Below, in pieces: positions 1 to 6,466 of a DNA stretch of 12,295 bases. The stretch is taken from positions 1 to 12,295 of the forward strand of contig CAILKC010000416.1 of assembly GCA_903834675.1 (NCBI GenBank). Reading direction: 5' to 3'. Source of the stretch: an uncultured Victivallales bacterium (lineage in GTDB: Bacteria > Verrucomicrobiota > Lentisphaeria > Oligosphaerales > JAFGRS01). The notes under the pieces are model-generated. The model was not told the origin of the DNA. It worked only from the letters and a program-made list of their open reading frames with translations, and searched no databases. Made by a program: the position numbers and the translations under genes. Within the stretch, counting starts at the first letter, position 1, and every line of letters begins with the position of its first letter.

Positions 1-14
1 AGAAGAGGCAGAAT

Positions 15-38
15 GGATGGCGCCCCTTCGGGGCTGAA
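15..38 (+). repeat. Short hairpin repeat, copy 1
   Basis: This 24-nt unit contains GCCCC-TTC-GGGGC, a 5-bp stem with a tight loop. It matches the reverse complement of 11874-11897 at 23 of 24 positions. The single difference is a C/T change at the closing base of the stem. The match extends well beyond the hairpin core, so it looks like true relatedness and not chance GC palindromy. The unit resembles hairpin repeats I recall from intergenic regions of PVC bacteria; that link is from memory and not tested. Confidence 0.65.
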
Positions 39-50
39 GAGGCATAGGCG

Positions 51-70
51 AACCCGCGACTTCCGCGGTT
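51..70 (+). repeat. Imperfect hairpin (AACCCGCG / CGCGGTT)
   Basis: AACCCGCG at 51-58 pairs with CGCGGTT at 64-70, apart from one bulged C, around a 5-nt loop. It follows repeat copy 1 by 12 nt and may be a second module of a composite intergenic element. Function is unknown. It could be chance in such GC-rich sequence. Confidence 0.4.
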
Positions 71-353
71 GGGGGTGCCGCCGCGAAACCATACCGGCGG
101 GATGCCGGATCGAGATGGAAATCGAACTCGGGATCGAATCGACGGGGGGGACTCGGACACTCGTCTCTCGACCCACCACGGCGGGCAGGCCCTCGACCCT
201 CTGCGGTTCTCATACAAGCCAACCCCTACGGAGCTGACCTGCGCCCCTTCGCCAGCCAGTTGACGAAGAAGCCTTGAGTGAGGTCCTGTGCCGGTGCAGC
301 GCGGTGCCCCCGGCACTGAATGAAGGCGCCCTCGGGTTTCCCGTACGCGGCGG

Positions 354-953
354 TCAGAGGTCGAAGGCGCGCGGCGGGCCGAGGACTTCGGCCAGGACGA
401 TGGCCTGACGCAGGGATTGGCGCCCCCGCAGGCGGATCGTAAACGGCGGTCGGCCCTGGGCCCGGGTCTCACGGATGATGGCCAGCGCCGGCGGGAAGGC
501 CTTCCTCAGGCTCTCACGGTAGACCGCGTCGCTGGTCGGCGGCCGACTCAGCGGCGGCATTGACGCCTCGGCGGTCGCCACCTCCGCCTGCGGTTGCTCC
601 GGGGTTTCCTCTGCCAGATAGCGCCGTGCGACCGGCGCGGAGTAGGCAGGCCTGGCCACCGGAACCGGCGGCGGCACGGGGGTCGGCAGCGGCGGCGGTA
701 CGACGGGCGTCAACGGTGGCGGCGAGGGTTCGCGCTGCCCCAGTTGCTCCAGAATCTCGCGAACGCGGTCCGAGGGCGTCGGTCGTGCCGACTTCTCCGG
801 GCGTAGGGTCGGCGGGAGGGTTGGGTCACCGGTCTCAGCGGTCCATTCGGTCCCGTCGTCCTCCGTCTTGGGACGGTTGCGATTGAACTCCGCAATCCGC
901 CTCAAGACGTTGATGACGATGATGACGAAGATGATGATGGGAAGCAGGCGCAT
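354..953 (-). CDS. Proline-rich single-pass membrane protein, hypothetical
   Basis: This is a 199-residue protein of unknown function. Residues 4-18 form one hydrophobic segment rich in Ile and Val, followed by arginines, consistent with an N-terminal membrane anchor. Residues 75-107 are strongly proline-rich and probably disordered. A small conserved-looking region closes the protein (about 176-199) and includes SLRQAIVLAEVLGPPRAF. From memory, similar Ser-Leu-Arg-Gln-Ala...Leu-Gly-Pro-Pro-Arg-Ala tails occur in uncharacterised PVC proteins, which suggests a short functional tail on a tether. It is the third gene after NfeD-like and FloA, 51 nt from floA, so it may be an accessory of that membrane system. 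The SD is weak (GGTGG three bases before ATG), and a 13-bp stem-loop lies between it and floA, so its expression may differ from floA. Confidence 0.75.
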   Translation of the reverse strand: MRLLPIIIFVIIVINVLRRIAEFNRNRPKTEDDGTEWTAETGDPTLPPTLRPEKSARPTPSDRVREILEQLGQREPSPPPLTPVVPPPLPTPVPPPVPVARPAYSAPVARRYLAEETPEQPQAEVATAEASMPPLSRPPTSDAVYRESLRKAFPPALAIIRETRAQGRPPFTIRLRGRQSLRQAIVLAEVLGPPRAFDL

Positions 954-965
954 GGTCCACCGTCA

Positions 966-996
966 GCGCCAGCCCGGTTCGCTACCGGGCTGGCGC
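966..996 (-). terminator. 13-bp perfect stem-loop between floA and the proline-rich gene
   Basis: GCGCCAGCCCGGT at 966-978 is exactly complementary to 984-996, with a 5-nt loop. It begins 8 nt after the floA stop and ends 12 nt before the next ATG. On the minus strand it is not followed by a U-run, so it is not a textbook intrinsic terminator. It may instead protect the floA 3' end, attenuate read-through, or hinder loading on the weak SD downstream. Confidence 0.6.
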
Positions 997-1004
997 CCTT
1001 GGCC

Positions 1005-2021
1005 TCACTGCTGCGTGGGCTTGGCTTGCTCGTGCGTTTCGCCGATGATGCTGTTACGCATTTCGGTGTCGGCCTTGATGTTCTCCAGGCGGTAGTAGTC
1101 GAGCACGCCCAGGTTGCCATCGCGCAAGGCCGCGGCCATCGCCAGCGGCACTTCGGCCTGCGCCGCGACCAGCTTGGCCTGCATCTCCTGCACCCGCGCC
1201 TTCATCTCCTGTTCCACCGCGATGGCGGCGGCGCGGCGCACCTCGGCCCGGGCCTGGGCCACGCGCGTGTCTGCCTCGGCCTGGTCGGCCTGCAAGCGGG
1301 CGCCGATGTTATCGCCGACATCGACATCGGCGATGTCGATGGAGAGGATTTCGAAGGCCGTGCCGCTGTCGAGGCCTTTGTCCAGCACGCGCTTGCTGAT
1401 GAGGTCGGGGTTTTCGAGCACCGACGCATACGACATCGAGGAACCGATGGTGGTCACGATGCCCTCACCGACGCGGGCAATGATGGTTTCCTCGCCCGCG
1501 CCACCGACCAGACGCTCGAGGTTCGCCCGCACCGTCACCCGCGCTTTGGCCTTGACCTGAATACCGTCCTTGGCCACGGCGTCCACCGTGGTGCGGCCCT
1601 TGGCGGGATCTGGGCAGTCGATCACCTTCGGCACCACGCTCATGCGCACGGCCTCAAACACGTCACGACCGGCCAGGTCGATGGCGGCGGCCTGCTCGAA
1701 GGTCAGCGCAATCCCGGCCTTGTCCGCCGCAATCAGCGCGCTCACCACATTCAGCACGTTGCCGCCGGCCAGGTAGTGCGCCTCGATGTCGTCCGTCGTG
1801 ATCTTGAACAGACCTGCCTTCTTGAGCCGAACCAGGGCGTCGACGATCAGCGTCGGGCTGACCTTGCGCAACTTCATGCCCACAATGTTCAGGAAGGTGA
1901 CGTGAGCCTTGGCGGCGAAAGCGTAGATCCAGACATTAAGGAAGGAAATGACGACAAACAGCACCACCAGAATGACCAGGACCAGCGGGATGAGCAGGAG
2001 CTTGAGCAGGGCGGGTGACAT
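1005..2021 (-). CDS. floA: Flotillin-like protein FloA (SPFH domain)
   Basis: This 338-residue protein matches the bacterial FloA/YqfA family (about 330 residues). Residues 7-29 form a hydrophobic segment that inserts in the cytoplasmic membrane. The SPFH/band-7 region spans about 30-240 and includes the family-typical stretch around residues 65-125 ([32 protein letters not shown]). Residues 240-295 form an Ala/Glu/Gln/Arg-rich coiled coil that supports oligomerisation. In the known family, FloA organises functional membrane microdomains and affects secretion, envelope synthesis and protease assembly. The start has an AAGGAGGT SD (2027-2034) six bases upstream, the strongest in the window. 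It lies 32 nt after the NfeD-like gene, its usual genomic partner. Confidence 0.95.
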   Translation of the reverse strand: MSPALLKLLLIPLVLVILVVLFVVISFLNVWIYAFAAKAHVTFLNIVGMKLRKVSPTLIVDALVRLKKAGLFKITTDDIEAHYLAGGNVLNVVSALIAADKAGIALTFEQAAAIDLAGRDVFEAVRMSVVPKVIDCPDPAKGRTTVDAVAKDGIQVKAKARVTVRANLERLVGGAGEETIIARVGEGIVTTIGSSMSYASVLENPDLISKRVLDKGLDSGTAFEILSIDIADVDVGDNIGARLQADQAEADTRVAQARAEVRRAAAIAVEQEMKARVQEMQAKLVAAQAEVPLAMAAALRDGNLGVLDYYRLENIKADTEMRNSIIGETHEQAKPTQQ

Positions 2022-2053
2022 GGCAGACCTCCTTGGACGGCTGGCTTTGACGC

Positions 2054-2551
2054 CTATTCGAGCGTCGTTACCACCACACGGTTTCCTTCAACGGCAATGA
2101 CCTTAATCGGGGTTTTCGCCGCGATCATCTCGCCGCGGGTGATCACGTCTACCCGGGCGCCGTCAATCAGGGCGGTCCCGGCCGGCCGCAGGGTCGAGTG
2201 CGCCACGCCCTGCTTGCCGTTAAGACCCTGCTGAGCGATGTCCGAACTCTTCCAGTCGCGCGCATCGTGGTCCAGCATCAGCCGACGGCCCAGCGGGGTC
2301 TTGGGGATCAGCTTGATCCAGAGCCAGAAACCGATCAGCCCCAGCAGGCCGGATACCACCAGCAGCGTGGCGCCCCAGGTCGGCCCCTGGAAGATAAAAC
2401 CGCAGACGATGCCGGTCATGACCAGCATTCCCCCCAAGGCCCCGATCACGCCGCCGGGCAGGAATACCTCGAAGAACAGCAGCAGAAAACCGGCCAAGAC
2501 CAAGGCGATGATGGTGGTCGCACTCATGATTCGTCGCGGCGCGCGGAGCAC
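2054..2551 (-). CDS. nfeD: NfeD-like membrane protein, partner of FloA
   Basis: This is a short-form NfeD protein of up to 165 residues. Three hydrophobic segments (about 11-31, 35-55, 60-82), with FEVFLPGG after the first, are followed by a cytoplasmic OB-fold-like domain at about 112-163. That domain shows the family pattern of Gly, [13 protein letters not shown] and VEGNRVVV. The ClpP-like protease domain of long NfeD proteins is absent. NfeD proteins pair with SPFH proteins in membrane microdomains, and floA follows 32 nt downstream. The start is ambiguous. GTG at 2551 has GGAGG (2561-2565) nine bases upstream. ATG at 2527 gives the more usual N-terminus ([11 protein letters not shown]) but has no SD of its own and overlaps the stop of a ten-codon ORF. 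Confidence 0.88.
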   Translation of the reverse strand: MLRAPRRIMSATTIIALVLAGFLLLFFEVFLPGGVIGALGGMLVMTGIVCGFIFQGPTWGATLLVVSGLLGLIGFWLWIKLIPKTPLGRRLMLDHDARDWKSSDIAQQGLNGKQGVAHSTLRPAGTALIDGARVDVITRGEMIAAKTPIKVIAVEGNRVVVTTLE

Positions 2552-2556
2552 CGCAT
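2524..2556 (-). CDS. Possible ten-codon leader ORF overlapping nfeD
   Basis: An ATG at 2556, four bases after GGAGG, opens a ten-codon frame ([10 protein letters not shown]) that ends in TGA at 2524-2526. The TGA overlaps the internal nfeD ATG at 2525-2527 in an ATGA arrangement typical of translational coupling. The frame differs from that of nfeD. It could be a real leader peptide that feeds ribosomes to the shorter nfeD form. It could also be a chance ATG between the SD and the GTG start at 2551. The SD spacing is short for the leader and ordinary for the GTG. Confidence 0.3.
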   Translation of the reverse strand: MRCSARRDES

Positions 2557-2564
2557 CGTACCTC

Positions 2565-2590
2565 CGTCTGCAATGTAGTATGGGCAGACG
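2565..2590 (-). promoter_or_regulatory. Dyad touching the nfeD ribosome binding site
   Basis: CGTCTGC at 2565-2571 and GCAGACG at 2584-2590 form a perfect 7-bp inverted repeat around a 12-base AT-richer centre (CCATACTACATT on the minus strand). As RNA, the 3' arm ends on the first G of the GGAGG used by nfeD, so folding could restrict ribosome access. As DNA, the dyad could be an operator, with ATACT or TACATT in its centre acting as a -10 box. No matching -35 was found, so the promoter reading is weak. Confidence 0.4.
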
Positions 2591-2622
2591 CCCCCTGCCA
2601 CCCCGATCCCGCCAAGGGTCTC

Positions 2623-2639
2623 AGCCGCCGGACGCGGCT
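2623..2639 (-). terminator. Stem-loop overlapping the pyrB stop codon
   Basis: AGCCGC at 2623-2628 is complementary to GCGGCT at 2634-2639 around a 5-nt loop. The last two bases of the pyrB TAG stop form the start of the stem on the transcript. There is no U-run downstream. A role in termination or 3'-end protection is possible but not shown. Confidence 0.35.
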
Positions 2640-3726
2640 ACTTCAGGTTCAACTGGTAGTACGTCCCGATCTCATCGTCGCGCCCGAACATGGTGGCGAT
2701 CAGCGCGGTGCGAATCCACATGCCGTTGCGCATCTGGCGCCAGTACATGGCCCGCGGGTCGTGGTCGACGGCCAGGTCGATCTCCTGTCGGCGTGGCAGC
2801 GGATGCATGATAATGGTGTTGAATTTGATGCGATTGAGGTGTTCGGCCTTGAAGTGGTACTTGCTGGTGTCAACCCGCTGGCTCTCGCCCTCTTCGGTGT
2901 CCCACTCATCCTGAATGCGGGTCATGTAGATGGCGTCGGCCTGGGGCAACACGGCCTCGAAGTCGTGGCTTACGTGGTAGGTCACGCGGGCGGCTGCGAG
3001 CTGATCGAGCACGTCCTGGTGGACTTGCAGCTTCTCCGGCGCCACGAAGTACTGGGTCACGTTCGCGTACTTGGTCAGCAGGTAGGAGAGGCTGCGCACA
3101 GTGCGTCCGCGGGCGAGGTCCCCCACGAACATCACGGCCTTGCCCTCGATGCCGCCGGTCTTCTCGAAGCTGCGTTGGAGCGTATAGATATCCAGCAGCG
3201 CCTGGGTCGGATGCTGATCCTTGCCGGAGCCGGCATTGATGATCGGGATGGGCCGCTCGGTATTGCTCAGCAGCCAGGCCATCTTCTCCGCAAAGCCCTG
3301 CAATGGCGTGCGCATGACGATCATGTCGAAGTAGGAGCTGAAGGTGCGCACCGAGTCCTCGCGCGACTCGCCCTTCATCTCACTGGAGGTCGCCGGGTCA
3401 CGGACCTCGGCTGCCTTCAGTCCGAGGATCTGGCAGGCGGCGTAGAAGGAGAGGAAGGTACGGCTGCTGGGTTGCGAGAAATCCAGCATGGCGCGCTTGT
3501 GGCTCAGCAGCGAGGCGAGGAACTCCATGCCCTGCTTGCTCTTGGCGATGCGCCGGATGCGCGTCGCCAGTTGGCAGAGCTGCTCGAGGCGGTCGCGCTC
3601 GAACTGCTGAGCGATGAGGACGTGGTAGGGCCGACCGTCGCCCTGCTGGAAGAATGACCCCTTCTTCGACAGCGGCAGCTTCTGGAAGTCGTCCCACGAG
3701 ATCTGGTCTAGCCGTTGACGGCGCAT
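2638..3726 (-). CDS. pyrB: Aspartate carbamoyltransferase
   Basis: This enzyme joins carbamoyl phosphate to aspartate to give carbamoyl aspartate, the committed step of pyrimidine synthesis, in the cytosol. It has 362 residues, about 50 more than the Escherichia coli catalytic chain; part of the excess is an N-terminal extension of roughly 30. Active-site motifs are in order: SSRT at 87-90 (usually STRT), KGES at 118-121, MRTP at 138-141, HPTQALLD at 172-179, GDLARGRTV at 202-210, TRIQ at 269-272 and HPLPR at 308-312. The Lys, His and Arg residues expected for carbamoyl phosphate and aspartate binding are therefore present, and TRIQ distinguishes it from ornithine carbamoyltransferase. No pyrI regulatory-chain gene is nearby. 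It follows argF by 35 nt and probably shares its transcript. The start is preceded by a purine-rich GGGGGG tract eight bases upstream. Confidence 0.93.
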   Translation of the reverse strand: MRRQRLDQISWDDFQKLPLSKKGSFFQQGDGRPYHVLIAQQFERDRLEQLCQLATRIRRIAKSKQGMEFLASLLSHKRAMLDFSQPSSRTFLSFYAACQILGLKAAEVRDPATSSEMKGESREDSVRTFSSYFDMIVMRTPLQGFAEKMAWLLSNTERPIPIINAGSGKDQHPTQALLDIYTLQRSFEKTGGIEGKAVMFVGDLARGRTVRSLSYLLTKYANVTQYFVAPEKLQVHQDVLDQLAAARVTYHVSHDFEAVLPQADAIYMTRIQDEWDTEEGESQRVDTSKYHFKAEHLNRIKFNTIIMHPLPRRQEIDLAVDHDPRAMYWRQMRNGMWIRTALIATMFGRDDEIGTYYQLNLK

Positions 3727-3761
3727 CGGTCCTGCCCCCCTTTGCTGGTCTTGAGGTCTGA

Positions 3762-4769
3762 CTAGCCGGCCAGCGAGGCCAGCATCATGGCCTTGAGCGT
3801 GTGGATGCGATTCTCCGCCTCATCGAAGACCTTTGAGAAGGGAGCCTCGAAGACGTCCTCGGTCACCTCCAGGGCCCCGATCTTCTCCGTCACTTCAGTC
3901 TGGTTGTTGTGGAACGCCGGCAGGCAGTGCAGGAAAATGACCCGTCCCTTGGCCAGATTCCCCGTCTGCTCCATCAGCCGCATATTCACCTGGTAGGGCA
4001 GCAGCAGGCGCAGGCGCTCCTGGAAGTGGCTTTCTTCGCCCATGCTGGTCCACACGTCGGTGTAGACCACATGGGCGCCGGGCACAGCGGCGGCGGGATC
4101 GTGGCAGACGCTGACGGTGCTGCCGTTGCGGGCGGCGGCACGTTGTGCCAGCGCCAGCACGGGTGCCGTCGGCGCCAGCTCCGGCGGACAGCAATCCACC
4201 ACGTCGATCCCTGCCATGGCGCAGCCCTCGAGCAGCGAGTTGCAGACATTATTACGGCCATCGCCCAGGAAGACCACCTTCAAGCCGCGCAGCGAGCCGA
4301 AGTGCTCCTTCATGGTCTGCAGGTCGGCCAGGATCTGGCTGGGATGCCAGTCATCGGTCAGGCCGTTCCACACCGGTACCCCGGAGCGCTCCGCCAGGAC
4401 CTCGACCGTGCGTTGGGCGAAGCCACGGTACAGGATGCCGTCGAACATGCGGCCCAGCACCCGCGCCGAATCCTCGACCGATTCCTTCTTGCCGAAGTGG
4501 ATGTCGCTGCGGCCCAGGTACTCGGCCGTCGCCCCCTCGTCGCGCGCCGCCACCACCGCCGCGCAGCGGGTACGCGTCGACGACTTCTCGAACACGAGGC
4601 AGAGGTTGCGACCGCGCAAGAGCGGCTGCTCCAGGTGCTCGCCGGCACGCTTGCGCGCCTTGACCTGGATGGCCAGTTCCACCAGCCCCAGCATCTGTCC
4701 GTCGGTGATGTCGCCGAGCGTGACGAGACTCCGTCCTCTAAGACCCAGATCGAGGTTCAGTTTCAGCAC
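3762..4769 (-). CDS. argF: Ornithine carbamoyltransferase
   Basis: This enzyme transfers carbamoyl from carbamoyl phosphate to ornithine to form citrulline in arginine synthesis. Its 335 residues match the family length. Motifs: SSTRTR at 63-68 (carbamoyl phosphate loop), KKES at 94-97, YRG at 114-116, DDWHPSQILADL at 139-150 (HPSQ where HPTQ is usual), GDGRNNVCNS at 169-178, DVWTSMGEE at 238-246 (ornithine-binding loop), HCLPAFH at 281-287 (the catalytic Cys signature) and ENRIHTLKA at 319-327. An anabolic role is more likely because no arcA or arcC lies nearby; argF and arcB cannot be told apart by motif alone. The start is GTG at 4769, with GGGAG (4776-4780) six bases upstream. The ATG at 4774 is one base from the SD and stops after three codons. 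The next gene downstream is pyrB. Confidence 0.95.
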   Translation of the reverse strand: MLKLNLDLGLRGRSLVTLGDITDGQMLGLVELAIQVKARKRAGEHLEQPLLRGRNLCLVFEKSSTRTRCAAVVAARDEGATAEYLGRSDIHFGKKESVEDSARVLGRMFDGILYRGFAQRTVEVLAERSGVPVWNGLTDDWHPSQILADLQTMKEHFGSLRGLKVVFLGDGRNNVCNSLLEGCAMAGIDVVDCCPPELAPTAPVLALAQRAAARNGSTVSVCHDPAAAVPGAHVVYTDVWTSMGEESHFQERLRLLLPYQVNMRLMEQTGNLAKGRVIFLHCLPAFHNNQTEVTEKIGALEVTEDVFEAPFSKVFDEAENRIHTLKAMMLASLAG

Positions 4770-4843
4770 GCCATTCTCCCGTATGGTCCGGTGGTTCTGC
4801 TCTGCAAGGTCAGTACCCTAGCGCACGACCGGCTGGAATGCAC

Positions 4844-4890
4844 GCAGCGCTTGCAGGTAGTGGGTCACGGAATGGGAGCGCTGCACCTGC
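4844..4890 (-). promoter_or_regulatory. Interleaved inverted repeats in the argF leader
   Basis: On the transcript strand the order is GCAGGT, GCAGCGCT, an 18-nt spacer, ACCTGC, one A, AGCGCTGC. The first pairs with the third over 6 bp and the second pairs with the fourth over 8 bp. The two stems cross, so the RNA could form either hairpin in turn, or a pseudoknot. Loop lengths of 0 and 1 nt make a full pseudoknot strained, so alternative hairpins are the better reading. The element ends about 75 nt before the argF start. No ARG-box-like operator was seen in the 153-nt gap. Confidence 0.3.
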
Positions 4891-4906
4891 GGCCCGAGAC
4901 GTAGCT

Positions 4907-4916
4907 GCCGCGCGGC
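4907..4916. repeat. Palindrome GCCGCGCGGC after the 473-residue gene
   Basis: This perfect 10-bp palindrome lies seven bases past the stop of the upstream exported-protein gene. It may add a short stem to the 3' end of that message. In sequence this GC-rich it could be chance. Confidence 0.25.
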
Positions 4917-4922
4917 GCCGTC

Positions 4923-6344
4923 TCAGCGCGCGCTCCGCCAGACGATGTCGTAGCCCTGCTTCTCCGCCGCCAGGCGTGGCTTGCCGCCGTCGTCCGCGCC
5001 GTCCAAGCCCACGCTGTAGAGCACGAACTCCTCGCCCTCCAGCCGGTAGCACAGCGCTTTTCCGGTGCAGGGGTCCACTTGTTTCTCGAGTGGGATGTCG
5101 GCCAGTTGCAGGGCGCTCAGGTTGGCGGGGTAGCCGCCGTGCTCCGTCCGGTACGTCTTCAGTCGCAGGCCAATGCGGCTGACGCGCAGGCTGGACAGGA
5201 ACTCCGCCATCTTGCCGCAGTAGGGAACCAGCGACGGGAGTATGGCATCCACCACGACGGACTTTGGGCTGCTCGCCGACCTGGCCACGACCGCGAGTTC
5301 ATCCTTGACGCGGTAGTAGGGCTGGCTGACCAAGTCCGCCAGGCGCAGCAGAGCGGCAGCGTAGGCCACATGCTCAGCGGCGAGTTGGTCAACCGTCAGA
5401 CTTGGGGCGTCCTTGGCGACACCTTCAGCATTGAGCAACTCCCTGACTTTCTCCGGCGTCTGCGCGAAGATCCATTCGCCGAAGAGCAGCCGTTCGCCGT
5501 CGATGGCCAGGGCTCCCGGCGCGCTGTCGTCCAGTCGGTTCAGGAGGGCCTCGAGCTGGCGTAGCAGGACCGGGCTGGGCGGGGCCAGGGCAGCGACGTC
5601 CTGCAGCGTCGAGACCGCCATCCTGGCGATGGCGAGGCGCACGAGCTGCGTGATCAGGATGGGCTCGTCTCGGAGAAGATCCGCGAACCGGAGTTGCTGC
5701 ACGATGCACTCCCAGGCCGTCGCCGCGTCGCCACGCTCCGCCAGCGCGTAGGAGGTCGCGGCCAGAAAACGGGCGAGGTTGCGCAGCTTGGCCAGATGAG
5801 GCAGTTGCAGGTTCGGCCCCTGGCTGTAATCGAGGGGAAACCAGCACGTGGGGCGGGCCACGGCGGCGGCGCACAGCGCCAGCGCCCGCCGGGCGGCCGG
5901 GCCTTCAAGCCGCCGGGCAAACTCCTCACACACCTCGTCGACCGTCGGCGACCGGTTGCCTTCCTCGGGGAGGTGCAGAGCCTCCACCAGGCGCACCAGA
6001 TTCCCGGTCGGCGCACCATAGCCTGAGCCGTAGGCCTCTGCCGCCAGGGCCGCCAGGGTCGAGTCCCAGACGTTCTCCGTCTCCAGCGCCGCGAGCGCTT
6101 CCATGAGCCCCGGCGCGGCGTTCTCTTCCGCCTGTGGCGCGGCTGGAATGATCTCCGCCGCCGTCCGTGGGTGCGCCGCCACCGGCTTCGTGGTCGCGGC
6201 GTCAGGCAATGCCGCGCCTCCCGGCGGCGCCTCTGCCGCCCGCGCCGCAGGCGGCAGGCTGAGTCCCGCCAAGAGCCCGACCAGTCCGGCCACCTTTGCC
6301 ATCATCCGGAAGCCCGCGCCCTGTCCTGTCATGGTCCAGATCAT
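4923..6344 (-). CDS. Exported protein of unknown function
   Basis: This 473-residue protein has no enzyme motif I recognise. It starts with a signal peptide: basic residue K17, a hydrophobic core at about 18-30 and a likely cleavage after ARA near residue 36. A Pro/Ala-rich linker (37-78) follows, then a long helical region (80-390) with repeated Leu/Ala/Arg/Glu patterns suggestive of helical repeats. The C-terminal 80 residues contain LRLKTYRTEHGGYPANLSAL, DPCTGKALCYR, FVLYSVGLDG and DDGGK. That resembles the tail of uncharacterised PVC exported proteins and, more loosely, the C-terminal part of type II pseudopilins, which also use P-DP-G-Y and DG-DDG patterns. The start is uncertain: AGGAG is one base from ATG 6344 and 13 from ATG 6332, and ATGs at 6302-6305 also leave an intact signal peptide. 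Confidence 0.8.
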   Translation of the reverse strand: MIWTMTGQGAGFRMMAKVAGLVGLLAGLSLPPAARAAEAPPGGAALPDAATTKPVAAHPRTAAEIIPAAPQAEENAAPGLMEALAALETENVWDSTLAALAAEAYGSGYGAPTGNLVRLVEALHLPEEGNRSPTVDEVCEEFARRLEGPAARRALALCAAAVARPTCWFPLDYSQGPNLQLPHLAKLRNLARFLAATSYALAERGDAATAWECIVQQLRFADLLRDEPILITQLVRLAIARMAVSTLQDVAALAPPSPVLLRQLEALLNRLDDSAPGALAIDGERLLFGEWIFAQTPEKVRELLNAEGVAKDAPSLTVDQLAAEHVAYAAALLRLADLVSQPYYRVKDELAVVARSASSPKSVVVDAILPSLVPYCGKMAEFLSSLRVSRIGLRLKTYRTEHGGYPANLSALQLADIPLEKQVDPCTGKALCYRLEGEEFVLYSVGLDGADDGGKPRLAAEKQGYDIVWRSAR

Positions 6345-6403
6345 ACTCCTACGCTAGCATAGGCAACCGATGTATGCAAGGCACCCCCTGTACGGCGGAA
6401 GCC

Positions 6404-6429
6404 CCGGCGGTGCCGGAGCGGGCCGCCGG
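6404..6429 (-). terminator. GC-rich stem-loop 3' of the GMP synthase gene
   Basis: CCGGCGG at 6404-6410 pairs exactly with CCGCCGG at 6423-6429 around a 12-nt loop, 37 nt downstream of the stop at 6467. No U-run follows on the minus strand. This is a weak candidate for a transcription end or a 3' stabiliser in the 122-nt gap before the next gene. Confidence 0.3.
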
Positions 6430-6466
6430 CTCCAGGGCGTTGGCGGACCTGGGCGCTGAGGTCGGC

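Larger units (their letters stand above)
1..353. other. Gene-free flank with repeat-like hairpins
   Basis: No convincing gene lies here. The short plus-strand reading frames have no SD sequence and no recognisable protein. The first 110 bases hold three small palindromes. One is a copy of the repeat found near 11874-11897. One is an imperfect stem at 51-70. One is a 5-bp stem at 94-108 (CCGGC, loop, GCCGG). Between 288 and 316 there is a 7-bp inverted repeat (GTGCCGG and CCGGCAC) with a 15-nt loop, located 3' of the proline-rich gene that ends at 354. It could act in transcript termination or 3'-end stability, but it lacks a U-run on the minus strand. The rest shows nothing I can name. Confidence 0.6.

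Noticed and set aside
13..263. Plus-strand frames of 74 and 64 codons at the window start
   Set aside because: No SD, arginine/threonine-rich composition typical of read-through of GC-rich intergenic sequence, and overlap with hairpin repeats.
999..2018. Plus-strand 339-codon frame mirroring floA
   Set aside because: It is in codon register with floA on the other strand, which has clear SPFH features and an excellent SD. The antisense product is His/Gly/Asp-rich with no family likeness.
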